DNA from: CAZIUL01 sp964542475
GTDB lineage: Bacteria; Planctomycetota; B15-G4; CAYZWU01
Direction: 5' to 3'
DNA: 64,000 nt
NCBI GenBank assembly: GCA_964542475.1
Contig: CAZIUL010000010.1
Coordinates: forward strand, 1 to 64,000
The notes under the pieces were generated by a model. The model saw only the letters and a program-made list of their open reading frames with translations, had not been told where the DNA came from and did no database searches. Positions 42,868 to 51,052 of this stretch are shown piece by piece (positions within the stretch are counted from its first letter, which is position 1; every line of letters begins with the position of its first letter). Both the position numbers and the translations under genes were made by a program.

Positions 42868-43978
42868 TCGATTCCTTTCCCCGGCCATTGCTTTTGGCTT
42901 CTTTTTGTTGCCCGAACTCATCCCCAAGCACTCTGTATGCCTCGGGCGGAATCCCCTTCACTGGTCCGATCGATCTTTTCCAGGCCAGGACGTTGAGCGC
43001 AAACTCCGACTCTTTTGCCCAGAACGAATCCTTGTAGACCTTGGCCACTTCCTTGAACGCTTTTTCCGCTTCATCCAGGTCATCAACGCGCTCGCTGCAG
43101 CGGGCGATCATGAACAAAACGCGGTCTCCCTCTGCATGAGCCGCCACGTCTATCGCTTCGTACGCTTCCTTGGCCTTCATGTACTTTCCGGATTTGTACC
43201 AGGTGTCCGCCAGGGCCAGGTAACTCACGGCCTTGAGCGGCTGGTCCGCCAAGCCCTCTTCGGCCTCGACGACCTCCCCGTTTTTTTGCTTTCCCGTGGC
43301 ATCCGCGGGCGGGTTCTGCGCATCCGGGGCGGTGCCGTCACCCGCGGGAGAAGAGGCGGCGCTTGTGCCGCCATTCTCTTTCTCATCCCCTCCGGAAGAG
43401 GAAGCATCCATTTTTGCAACCTTGCGGAACCTGTCGATCAGGCGAAGCTCTTCAAGACGGTCGCTGAGCTTTTTCACGTCTTTCTCGCACTTTTCCAAGG
43501 CGTTGATCCGGCTCTCCATTCCCATTCCGGAGGGACCGGCAAGCTCCTTCAAGGTGACATCCTCACCGTTTTCTATCCTGGATTTCACGTTCATGAGGTT
43601 CTGGATCCTCTTTTCCCGCTCCTCCAGCATTACCGTGGCAAGCTCATGGGCTTTTCCTGTAATCCCGATGCCTTCCAACGGTTGCGGAACATCGAGCAGG
43701 TACACCGCAGGAGGAAGCCAGGCAGCCATCAAAGTCGACAGCTCGACATCCTCCCCTGACTCAAGACCTTTCAGAATCTCGTTCAATGCGATCTCCTGCT
43801 GCTCCAGAGATTTCAGCCTCTCCTCCATCGACCGCTTCACATCAGAAGAATCTGTTTGCTCTTCCCCTGAGGGGCCTGCCGGCTGATCCTGCTGCGCATT
43901 CAGCGGCCCGGTTGCGGCCAGGACCGTGCATGCGGCAAAAATCAAGCGGAGGAAAAACGTGTTAATCCCTTTATGCAT
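42857..43978 (-). CDS. Exported TPR/coiled-coil protein in the flagellar operon
   Basis: A 373-residue protein with a clear signal peptide (HKGINTFFLRLIFAACTVLA, cut near LNAQ), a coiled-coil region (about 40-200), a Ser/Gly/Pro-rich linker, and a C-terminal set of TPR-like repeats (ALADTWYKSGKYMKAKEAYE, DLDEAEKAFKEVAKVYKDSF). The frame extends to 44065, two bases after the upstream stop, but the start at 43978 gives a normal signal peptide. It is likely periplasmic. Next to the 950-residue TPR gene and before the regulators, it may be part of a motor scaffold. Confidence 0.7.
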   Translation of the reverse strand: MHKGINTFFLRLIFAACTVLAATGPLNAQQDQPAGPSGEEQTDSSDVKRSMEERLKSLEQQEIALNEILKGLESGEDVELSTLMAAWLPPAVYLLDVPQPLEGIGITGKAHELATVMLEEREKRIQNLMNVKSRIENGEDVTLKELAGPSGMGMESRINALEKCEKDVKKLSDRLEELRLIDRFRKVAKMDASSSGGDEKENGGTSAASSPAGDGTAPDAQNPPADATGKQKNGEVVEAEEGLADQPLKAVSYLALADTWYKSGKYMKAKEAYEAIDVAAHAEGDRVLFMIARCSERVDDLDEAEKAFKEVAKVYKDSFWAKESEFALNVLAWKRSIGPVKGIPPEAYRVLGDEFGQQKEAKSNGRGKESNDS

Positions 43979-44067
43979 CGCTTTCACACTCCAACGAAAA
44001 ACCATCTCATGGTTTCTCAACAGCGCCGGACCCAAGCCTGTTTTTCTTAGCACGGACGCGATCATTC

Positions 44068-46920
44068 CTATTCTCCACCCTCACTCTTCAGCAAACCCTT
44101 GTAAGCGTTGACAGCGCCGTCGAGGTCGCCGAGCGCCTGATAGCAGTCGCCCGCAATCCTGAAAAGCTCCGCTTCGCGTGCAGGATCGTCCTCCGTCTTA
44201 TCCAGGAACTCGCGCGCGGTTTTCAAGGCGCCGTTAAAATCCTGCTGCTTCACCTGGGCCTGTAGAATCTTGAAACCGGCTTCCTTTCCCCATGACTCGT
44301 CCGTGCTCAGCATTCGATAAACAACCTTCGCCTTCTCATACTTCTCCATATCGAAGAGGAGATCCCCAAGAAACATGTACATCTGAAGAGTCGTTTCATC
44401 CTCCACAGAGCAGTGCTCCAACCCCTGGTCCAGCCACTCGAGAGCCCTGTGACGAAGGTTCATCTCTTCGAGAACCCGGCCTGCTGCCAGGTAGAGGGAA
44501 GGATCGGATCTGCACTCGTCGAAACCGCTGCGGAGCTCCTTGCACACGCTGAAGCAGGCAAGCAACTCCTTTTGGCTGAGGTAGGATTCGGCCAGAAGAA
44601 AGAGGGCTTCTTTTTTCCTCTTCTTCAGCTCTTCAGGAAGGCTGTCCAGCAGCGATTGTAAGGTTTCAGCAGCAACGCCGGGTTTCCCCATGTCGAGCAG
44701 GGCCTGCGCTTTCAGGAGCATGATCTCTGCCGCGCTATCCCCTCTTTCAATCTCCCAGATGGGGATGCGGTCCAGAATCTCGATCGCATCGGCCAGACGC
44801 CCTTGCGAGAAAAAGATCCTGGCGGACAGGCTCTCGGCCTCGTTCTTCATTTCCGAATCCGGAAACCGCTGGATCATGGAACGCAGTGTGTGCTGCGCCG
44901 TATCCGGATCCCCCTGTTTCCATATGCTCCTGGCGAGGAGCACGCTTCCCTCCTGCGCCGCCGGATGATTGGCGTACTTGTTGATCAGCTCCGTCAAGAA
45001 CTCCGTGGCCTTCGTGAAATCGCCCAACTCGCTGTAACATTGGCTGATGTTGAGAAGGGCCAGGGGAATCTGGCTGAACTCCGGGTACTCCACTATCAGC
45101 GTCCTGGCGGGCGAAATGGCCGAATCATAATCCCCGGACAGGTAGTGAAGCCTGCTGATCTCGTAGTAGACCTTTGGCGCGTCCTTGTGTCCTATAAAAC
45201 GGTAGAGGCTGCGGCGAAATCCCTTGATGGCCTCTTCTTTCATGGCGATCCAGTCGCCTTCCAAACGATCCTCGAGCGCTGCAACCGAAAGACGGTTGTC
45301 TGACAGGTCAAATGTGTACCCGATCTGGCCTGTGAGATACTCGAACACCTCTTCGAGCTGCCTGTCAACAAGGGATACTGAAACCAACTCGCTTGCAAGC
45401 CGCTTCTTTGCTTCTGCATCGATGTCCAGCACGCACCCTGCCCTGTCCGCTATGCTCTCGAGCGCCTGGAGGCAGGGTACGCAGAAGAACTCAACGGTAT
45501 ACACGGTAATGAAACCGTTAACCTGCCGGGGCTCGACATGGATGCGGTCGGAAGAAACCCGGGAGGAGGGCCTGTCGAACCCGGCCATGGCTTCTCCACG
45601 CGGTTTTCGCGACAACGCCCCTTCTTCTTTGCCTGCTCCCGGTTCCTCCTCGGCACTGTGACCGTCTTCCCGGTTCAGCATGGCCAGCGCTTCTTCCTGC
45701 ATGCAGCGTGAAATCTTGAAATAGGCTTCAGGCACGCTCCCTTCCACCGAATCAGGCATTCTGTCCATCTGGGCGATAAAGGCGTAGTATAGCTTTCTCG
45801 CTTCCTCGTATTTCCTGTTCGCGAAAAACTCCTCGGCCAGAGAGTAGACCTCGATGAACGCACTCCTTTCAGGGCACTCCCTGAGCACGTGCTGATAACG
45901 CTTCAGGGCCTCTCGATCCTCGCCGAGAATCTGATAACACCTGGCGATGTACAGATTTGCGCTGGTGATATCCGATTCGAACTCCTCGATGGCCTCCACA
46001 TAACTGCCATCCCTGAACAGGGCCATTCCGCCTGCGAAATGATCTCCGGGAACCTCCTCGGGCGCTGCCGTGGTCTCGGCGGTGTTACCACCTGTTGCGG
46101 TCGTCTCGACAGCCGGTTCGGTTGCACCGCCATCTATCCCTGTTGCGCCGCTTTCCTCCGACAGCAGAGGGCCGGGCACATCCGTAGGCTGCGGTTCGGG
46201 CGATGCCACTGTAACGGGTTGCGCGGCAGCGGGAACCTGAACCTCTCTTATAACCTCTCGCTCCCTGGATGGAGAGATAAGTGACAGAACGCCCATGACC
46301 GAAAGAATCAGCATGGCCCCGAAAGCCGTAAACAAGGCGGCAACCTTGTAGGTCCGGCCATTCATCAGAACCAGGGCATCCTCGGACTGAGGAGCCGATC
46401 CAGAGGCGGGGACCTGATAATGTCCCGGAGCTGTTTTCGGTTTACCCTGTTCCGAAGCCCCTTTCTCGATGATTTTTTCCGTTTCACCACCCTCGTCCTT
46501 GAGCGGTTCGCTGCCTGTTTCCGCATCCATCATATCTGTGCTATCGAGGGTGCCGAGCGCTTCTTCCATGTCATCGAAAAGAGGATCATCATCGAGATCG
46601 CTCTTGTCGACGCCTAAATTCCCGTCATCATCGAAAAACGAGTCGATATCGAAGTCATCATCAGGAGGAGAGGAGGGGCCGGGTTTCTCCTTCGCAGCGG
46701 CTTCTCTGGAAGCGGCTTGTTCTGCAGGCTCTGCCGGTTCAGCAGGCTTTTCCGATTCGGCGTGCTCTGCCGGTTCAGGGGAAGCTTCCGGAACGATTTC
46801 CGGCTTCTCCGTTTTTTCCTGTTCGGAGGAAGCCTCCGGCATCACCTCTTCAGGTGCGTCTTCCTCAAAGATGGCTTCATCAACGAACATGTTGAACTGT
46901 TCATCACGTTTTGGACTCAT
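44068..46920 (-). CDS. Large membrane-anchored TPR protein with STN-like insert
   Basis: A 950-residue protein. Residues 1-190 are acidic and Pro/Ala/Glu-rich, probably cytoplasmic. One span lies at 193-216. The periplasmic part has TPR-like repeats (about 295-410 and 555-945, e.g. YSELGDFTKATEFLTELINK). Between them, residues 484-548 (QALESIADRAGCVLDIDAEA ... GYTFDLSDNRLSV) resemble an STN/secretin N-domain. It heads the flagellar operon. Campylobacter PflB and spirochaete collar proteins also combine membrane anchoring with TPRs, so a stator scaffold is a reasonable hypothesis. Confidence 0.7.
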   Translation of the reverse strand: MSPKRDEQFNMFVDEAIFEEDAPEEVMPEASSEQEKTEKPEIVPEASPEPAEHAESEKPAEPAEPAEQAASREAAAKEKPGPSSPPDDDFDIDSFFDDDGNLGVDKSDLDDDPLFDDMEEALGTLDSTDMMDAETGSEPLKDEGGETEKIIEKGASEQGKPKTAPGHYQVPASGSAPQSEDALVLMNGRTYKVAALFTAFGAMLILSVMGVLSLISPSREREVIREVQVPAAAQPVTVASPEPQPTDVPGPLLSEESGATGIDGGATEPAVETTATGGNTAETTAAPEEVPGDHFAGGMALFRDGSYVEAIEEFESDITSANLYIARCYQILGEDREALKRYQHVLRECPERSAFIEVYSLAEEFFANRKYEEARKLYYAFIAQMDRMPDSVEGSVPEAYFKISRCMQEEALAMLNREDGHSAEEEPGAGKEEGALSRKPRGEAMAGFDRPSSRVSSDRIHVEPRQVNGFITVYTVEFFCVPCLQALESIADRAGCVLDIDAEAKKRLASELVSVSLVDRQLEEVFEYLTGQIGYTFDLSDNRLSVAALEDRLEGDWIAMKEEAIKGFRRSLYRFIGHKDAPKVYYEISRLHYLSGDYDSAISPARTLIVEYPEFSQIPLALLNISQCYSELGDFTKATEFLTELINKYANHPAAQEGSVLLARSIWKQGDPDTAQHTLRSMIQRFPDSEMKNEAESLSARIFFSQGRLADAIEILDRIPIWEIERGDSAAEIMLLKAQALLDMGKPGVAAETLQSLLDSLPEELKKRKKEALFLLAESYLSQKELLACFSVCKELRSGFDECRSDPSLYLAAGRVLEEMNLRHRALEWLDQGLEHCSVEDETTLQMYMFLGDLLFDMEKYEKAKVVYRMLSTDESWGKEAGFKILQAQVKQQDFNGALKTAREFLDKTEDDPAREAELFRIAGDCYQALGDLDGAVNAYKGLLKSEGGE

Positions 46921-47024
46921 TGTTCTTCACCGTACAATGAACTTAACACGGATCCTCTCTTCAGAAACACCGTTCAATGATACCCCTTCCCTTGACAGGG
47001 AACCGGATGCAGCGAGCCCGAGCA

Positions 47025-47089
47025 TCACTTATTCGATGTGCTGATGAGAGTGACAGCACTTTTTCACTTATTCGGTGTGCTGATGAGAG
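47025..47089. repeat. Two-unit tandem repeat, 39-base period
   Basis: Units at 47025-47050 and 47064-47089 agree at 25 of 26 bases, differing only at the A/G in TTCRATGTG/TTCRGTGTG-type core. They lie downstream of the sigma-28-like promoter, hence in the leader of the TPR-flagellar transcript. They might be binding sites for a regulator or pair as RNA. Confidence 0.7.
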
Positions 47090-47119
47090 AGCAAGCACAC
47101 ATTTTCAAGCACGGTTTCC

Positions 47120-47147
47120 TTATCGGCAGGAGCAATATTTTCCTTTA
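47120..47147 (-). promoter_or_regulatory. Sigma-28-like promoter for the long flagellar operon
   Basis: On the minus strand: TAAA, 16 bases, GCCGATAA. The -10 element is a perfect 8/8 match to the sigma-28 consensus; the spacing is one base longer than ideal. Transcription would begin about 190 bases before the TPR start codon. Confidence 0.5.
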
Positions 47148-47251
47148 AATAAACGTCTGAAGGAAAAATTGTCGTTCGCTGCAGGGGCAGGATATGGCGA
47201 TAACAAGCTTATAGCGAACCCTCATGATCTACGGTTCAAAGGATGGAGACA

Positions 47252-48556
47252 ATGATCTCACTCTGCATGATCACCAGAAACGAAGAGGCGTTCATCAGCG
47301 GCTGTCTTCGCGCGGCAAAGCCGGCCGTGGACGAGATCATCGTTGTGGATACGGGTTCCACGGACGGAACAATCGAGATCGCACGCAGCTTCGGCGCAAA
47401 GGTTTACAGGTCGCCCTGGAGGGACGATTTTTCCGCTCCTCGCAACGAATCGCTTCGAAAGGCATCAGGCGATTGGGCGCTTGTGCTCGATGCCGATGAG
47501 CTTCTGGAAGACGGCGGGGCCGGTTTAGTAAGAAAGGCAACCGCCGAAGGAAAACACTCGGGTTTCTTTCTGCCGGTCATCAGCCGGGCGGGCGAAAACA
47601 AAAGTATCGAATGCCTGATGGTCCGCCTCTTCGTCAACCGCCCCGAGATCAGGTACCGCTACCTGATTCACGAACAGATGCTTCCCGATCTCACCCATTA
47701 TGCCAGGCAAAGCAACAAACCGATCGGCGTGCTTAGCGCCAAAATCCAGCACAAGGGATACCTTCCACAGGTAATGAAAGAGCGCGGTAAGATCGAGAGG
47801 AACAGAAAAATATTCGGCAGGCAGCTCGATCTCTATCCGCGCGATACCTATTCCTGGTACAAGTTTTCGGACTTCCTCATTCTGTCCGGCGCAGAATCCC
47901 ATGAGGTGCTTGGCGCCTTGAAAAGGAGCTACGCTCTTCTGGAAGAATCCCCGGGCTCAGCAGCCGGCTCGTTTCCGTTTGCCGGCGAGGTGGCGGCCGC
48001 GCTTGCGCTCGGGCTTTACGAAAACGAAGGAGCCGCTGAACAGGGACTGTCGATCCTCGAGAAAAGCGCGGCAAGGTTCTCTCCAACGCCACACCTTTTC
48101 CATGCCAAGGCAGGCCTGGAGATGCATCTGCGGCGTTTCCAGGATGCCATCCGTTCCTACAGGCGCTGCCTCGCGCTTGCAGGGCGGAGCCTGATGGTCC
48201 CTGTCAGCGAAGGAACCACAACCTGGAAGCCGCTCACAGGGATAGGGCTCTGCCTCATCGAGCTCGGCCACCTGGAAAAGGCGAAACGCATGCTAAGTCG
48301 ATCCATAAGAAAACACCCGAAACAGGTGAACCCATATGCCGGGCTGGCGGAAATCTCGTGGAAGACCAATGACCCGGAATCAGCGATCCGGGAGCTGAAC
48401 CGCCTGCTCGAAATCGATCCGGGCAACGTGCCGGCTCTGCGCAGCGGGGGTGACATTCTCGAACATATGGGTCTTTTGGACAAGGCGAATGCGTGGCGCC
48501 GAAAAGCTGAAATCGCTGGAAACCAGCCTTCCAATTCCGAACATGTTGTTGTCTAA
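47252..48556 (+). CDS. GT2 glycosyltransferase with C-terminal TPRs
   Basis: A 434-residue protein. The GT-A domain (1 to about 225) begins MISLCMITRNEEAFISGCL and contains VDTGSTDGTIEIA, the acceptor/nucleotide motif LVLDADELL and WRDDFSAPRNESL, as in SunS/WaaE-type family 2 transferases. The rest consists of TPR-like helices (LEKAKRMLSRSIRKHPKQVN). The substrate is unknown. It diverges from the flagellar operon, so protein or flagellar glycosylation is possible but not shown. The ATG at 47252 fits the AAGGA site better than the ATG at 47243. Confidence 0.85.
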   Translation: MISLCMITRNEEAFISGCLRAAKPAVDEIIVVDTGSTDGTIEIARSFGAKVYRSPWRDDFSAPRNESLRKASGDWALVLDADELLEDGGAGLVRKATAEGKHSGFFLPVISRAGENKSIECLMVRLFVNRPEIRYRYLIHEQMLPDLTHYARQSNKPIGVLSAKIQHKGYLPQVMKERGKIERNRKIFGRQLDLYPRDTYSWYKFSDFLILSGAESHEVLGALKRSYALLEESPGSAAGSFPFAGEVAAALALGLYENEGAAEQGLSILEKSAARFSPTPHLFHAKAGLEMHLRRFQDAIRSYRRCLALAGRSLMVPVSEGTTTWKPLTGIGLCLIELGHLEKAKRMLSRSIRKHPKQVNPYAGLAEISWKTNDPESAIRELNRLLEIDPGNVPALRSGGDILEHMGLLDKANAWRRKAEIAGNQPSNSEHVVV

Positions 48557-48613
48557 TCGTATAGAGTCCATGCTGGAACAGAAGCAGGAAACCGACATTC
48601 CAAGAGGGCGATG

Positions 48614-49030
48614 ATGGCTGACGGATCCAAAGGTTTCGACAAGGCGCTCATGGAATCGTGGCATGTCTTCAGAAAAAAACTCCCCGGGGGTATCGGTGAA
48701 TACATGGATCCCAAGACCGCCTATGAAAAGATCATCAGAAAAAACGGGGCGGCAGTCCTCACAGAAATCAGGGAGTCGCGCGAGGCTGTCAGGCTGCTGT
48801 GGAAGATGGCGTCGGGTATCCGGATCACGGAAGATGAACAGCGCAAACTGAAAGAGCAGCTCGCGGACCTGGCAAAAACAATCCCTGCACTCACCATCTT
48901 CACGCTGCCGGGTGGAGCGCTGCTTCTGCCGATTCTCGCAAAAAGCCTGCCTTGGAACATCCTGCCTTCGGCATTCAAGAAGAACCTGGATAAAGACCGC
49001 GTGCCGGCGGATGACAACAAACAGCCCTGA
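48614..49030 (+). CDS. Small LETM1-like domain protein
   Basis: A 138-residue protein. Residues 75-125 read KEQLADLAKTIPALTIFTLP then GGALLLPILAKSLPWNILPS, which closely resembles the conserved LETM1 membrane segment (K-T-I-P-x-L-x-x-F-x-x-P-G-G). LETM1 proteins handle cation/proton exchange in mitochondria; bacterial short forms are of unknown function. It has one predicted membrane span. It starts 57 bases after the glycosyltransferase and is followed by repeats. The ATG at 48611 is an alternative. Confidence 0.7.
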   Translation: MADGSKGFDKALMESWHVFRKKLPGGIGEYMDPKTAYEKIIRKNGAAVLTEIRESREAVRLLWKMASGIRITEDEQRKLKEQLADLAKTIPALTIFTLPGGALLLPILAKSLPWNILPSAFKKNLDKDRVPADDNKQP

Positions 49031-49045
49031 ACACACATCACCCTC

Positions 49046-49112
49046 TTGCCGCTTATTTCATGCTTTTCGTCGCGAGGTGCCGAAGCAGATGAGGATGAAA
49101 CATGCGTGTTAA
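49046..49112. repeat. Palindromic repeat, internally deleted copy C
   Basis: About 67 bases containing only the outer arms of the 181-bp element: CGCTTATTTCAT, CGTCGCGAGGTGCCG, then directly AAGCAGATGAGGATGAAACA. The inner stem is missing, so it folds as a shorter hairpin. It seems a deletion derivative of the element. Confidence 0.7.
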
Positions 49113-49173
49113 CACGACCCTTGCAATCACATCGAAGTACGGCTATGCTCCCGTGGATACTGCCAAGCGGTCA

Positions 49174-49354
49174 TTAGCCCGCTTATTTCATACTCTTCGT
49201 CGCGAGGTGCCGTAAACTGTGATGTGACAAGGCGCATGTCAGGAGACGACCGCAGGCCTGTTCTTACAGGTTGAGGATCGTCTCCTGACATGAAACGCAG
49301 CCACAGTGCAGTTTACGGTGCCGCAGCAGAAGAGGATGAAATATGCGGGTTAGG
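49174..49354. repeat. 181-bp palindromic repeat, copy B
   Basis: Same length as copy A (15789-15969) with few differences, including the central CCTGT-TCTT-ACAGG and the inverted ends TTAGCCCGC / GCGGGTTAGG. Its last bases together with the following GG create a perfect AGGAGG at 49352-49357 in front of the kinase gene. Confidence 0.8.
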
Positions 49355-49407
49355 AGGTTCGAAAAATCTCGTTTCAAACCATAAAACGTGAAGACGGTTT
49401 CCTTTTC

Positions 49408-51051
49408 ATGATCAACAACAGTTTTGCCGGAACCGGCAGGGCGTTGATCGATGTTCTGGATTCTCTGGATCAAGACGGCGGGGTCCGTGTCATCAAAAGG
49501 AATATGGTCCGAACAGTACTCTGCATCGAAATCGAAGGGGTTCCCCTGATCGTGAAGAAGTACCACAGTTCAGGCCTGATCGAAGCGCTGAAATCGTTTG
49601 TCCTTCCGTCCAGGGCCTCTTCGGAATGGAACGCGATGCTCCGGATGAGAGAGGCCGGCATACCAACGGCTCGGCCTGTGTTTTTCGGTGAACAGCGTCG
49701 CGCAGGCTTCCTGAAGAGTTCCTTTTTTGCCGCGACCGAGATAGAAAACGTGCAGAAGTTCGGTTTGTACCTGGCCAGGCAGCGGAAACGAAGCGACTGG
49801 ATCGAGAAGCGAAGGTTCGAGCTGTTCGAGGTGCTCAGCCGTCTCACGGCAGACCTTCACAAGGCCGGGATCAGCCATGGGGACTACCATACCGGCAACA
49901 TACTGGCAAGCGTCCCCGATGACCGTGTGCCCGAAATCCACCTGATCGACCTGCATTCGGTATCCTTCCCGAAAAGTCTCTCCCGCAAGACCAGGCTGCT
50001 GAACCTTGCCAGGATCGCCGAAGTCATCATAAAAGCCGGCAAGGACAGGGAGCTGAACCTGTTCCTCGGCAGGTATCTTCAGCACCTCCCTGAGCTCGCT
50101 CCATCTCTTGCCGCGCTCCGACAGGAAGTGGAAAGTATCACGGGTAAACTCCTTCGGCGCCGCGCAAAAAGCCGCACACGCCGCTGCCTGATGCGAAGCT
50201 CCGGTTTCACGCCATCGGTATTGAACGGATTCAAGCTGAACCACAGGCGTTCCTACACCAAGGACGTGATCATGGAAGCGCTGAACGCGCACGATTCGGT
50301 GACAAGCGAGGATGACCCGCGCCTACTCCATCCGTTCATCAAGAACAAAGTGACCGGCGTTGAAGTGCACGATCCGAATGGTTTATACAAACTATGCGTA
50401 AAAGAGTACCGGCGGAGAACATGGGCGAAACGCCACATCATTCCGACTTCCGAGGCTAAACGCGCCTGGATCGCGGGCAGGGGCCTGGAGGTGCGCAGGA
50501 TAGAAACCCCTGATACTGTGGCATGGGTACGGGGTCGCGGACGCGAGTTTCTGATCACAAGGTTCACGAAGGGTCAGCGCCTGCACAAGTACCTGGAATC
50601 GATCTGTTCAAACCTGTCACCGCGGAAAGCGGCCAGGCAACAGAGGGTTGTTGCAACAGAGCTCGCGGCTTTCGTAAAAAAAATCCACGACACCGGGATC
50701 AGGCACCGCGACCTCTCGGAAAAAAACATCATAGTGGAGGAGAGGAACGGCCGCCGGGTATACCTGCTGATAGACTGCGACACCGTAACGTTCAAAACGA
50801 GGCTGGGAAGAAAGGACCGGGTAAGAAACCTGATTCAGCTCGGCCATATGCCCGATGATATCAACGTGCTTGCCAAGGCGTACTTCATCAAGCAGTACCT
50901 CGGAAAGACGCACGGGCACGAATGGCGCTCGATCATGCGAAAGGTGAATGAAGGAGTTTTGCTCCGGATGAAAAGGAAGCGCGCCAGGTCCAAGAACGAA
51001 GGTCTCGAAGACCCTCACCCTATCCCATCACGCCTGAAAGGTCATTGGTAA
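49408..51051 (+). CDS. Double WaaP/RIO-type kinase
   Basis: A 547-residue protein with two kinase domains in tandem. Domain 1 has a nucleotide-binding Lys (IVKKYH, about 50), catalytic H157-G-D159-(x)4-N164 (HGDYHTGNIL) and metal-binding D181 (LIDLH). Domain 2 has HRD at 434-436, N441 (SEKNII) and D457 (LLIDCD). This is the Kdo/heptose kinase (WaaP/KdkA) and RIO-like superfamily, acting on LPS-type sugars. No good ribosome site precedes this ATG; the frame stays open to 49354. It is followed by a GT2 gene one base later. Confidence 0.8.
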   Translation: MINNSFAGTGRALIDVLDSLDQDGGVRVIKRNMVRTVLCIEIEGVPLIVKKYHSSGLIEALKSFVLPSRASSEWNAMLRMREAGIPTARPVFFGEQRRAGFLKSSFFAATEIENVQKFGLYLARQRKRSDWIEKRRFELFEVLSRLTADLHKAGISHGDYHTGNILASVPDDRVPEIHLIDLHSVSFPKSLSRKTRLLNLARIAEVIIKAGKDRELNLFLGRYLQHLPELAPSLAALRQEVESITGKLLRRRAKSRTRRCLMRSSGFTPSVLNGFKLNHRRSYTKDVIMEALNAHDSVTSEDDPRLLHPFIKNKVTGVEVHDPNGLYKLCVKEYRRRTWAKRHIIPTSEAKRAWIAGRGLEVRRIETPDTVAWVRGRGREFLITRFTKGQRLHKYLESICSNLSPRKAARQQRVVATELAAFVKKIHDTGIRHRDLSEKNIIVEERNGRRVYLLIDCDTVTFKTRLGRKDRVRNLIQLGHMPDDINVLAKAYFIKQYLGKTHGHEWRSIMRKVNEGVLLRMKRKRARSKNEGLEDPHPIPSRLKGHW

Positions 51052-51052
51052 G

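Larger units (their letters stand above)
46921..47251. other. Divergent intergenic region before the long flagellar operon
   Basis: 331 bp between the minus-strand TPR gene and the plus-strand glycosyltransferase gene. It holds a two-unit tandem repeat and a sigma-28-like promoter reading leftwards, both listed separately. I recognise no plus-strand promoter with confidence. Confidence 0.55.
49031..49407. other. Intergenic region filled by palindromic repeats
   Basis: 377 bp with no gene. It contains the internally deleted repeat copy C (49046-49112) and full copy B (49174-49354), separated by 61 bases. Copy B ends immediately before the open frame of the kinase gene. Confidence 0.65.

Noticed and set aside
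47025..47089. Possible CRISPR array
   Set aside because: Only two repeat units with a 13-base gap, no further spacers and no cas genes in the window.
47025..47095. CTGATGAG in both tandem units, reminiscent of a hammerhead ribozyme core
   Set aside because: No GAAA box or cleavage triplet follows at the right place, and the three stems cannot be drawn.
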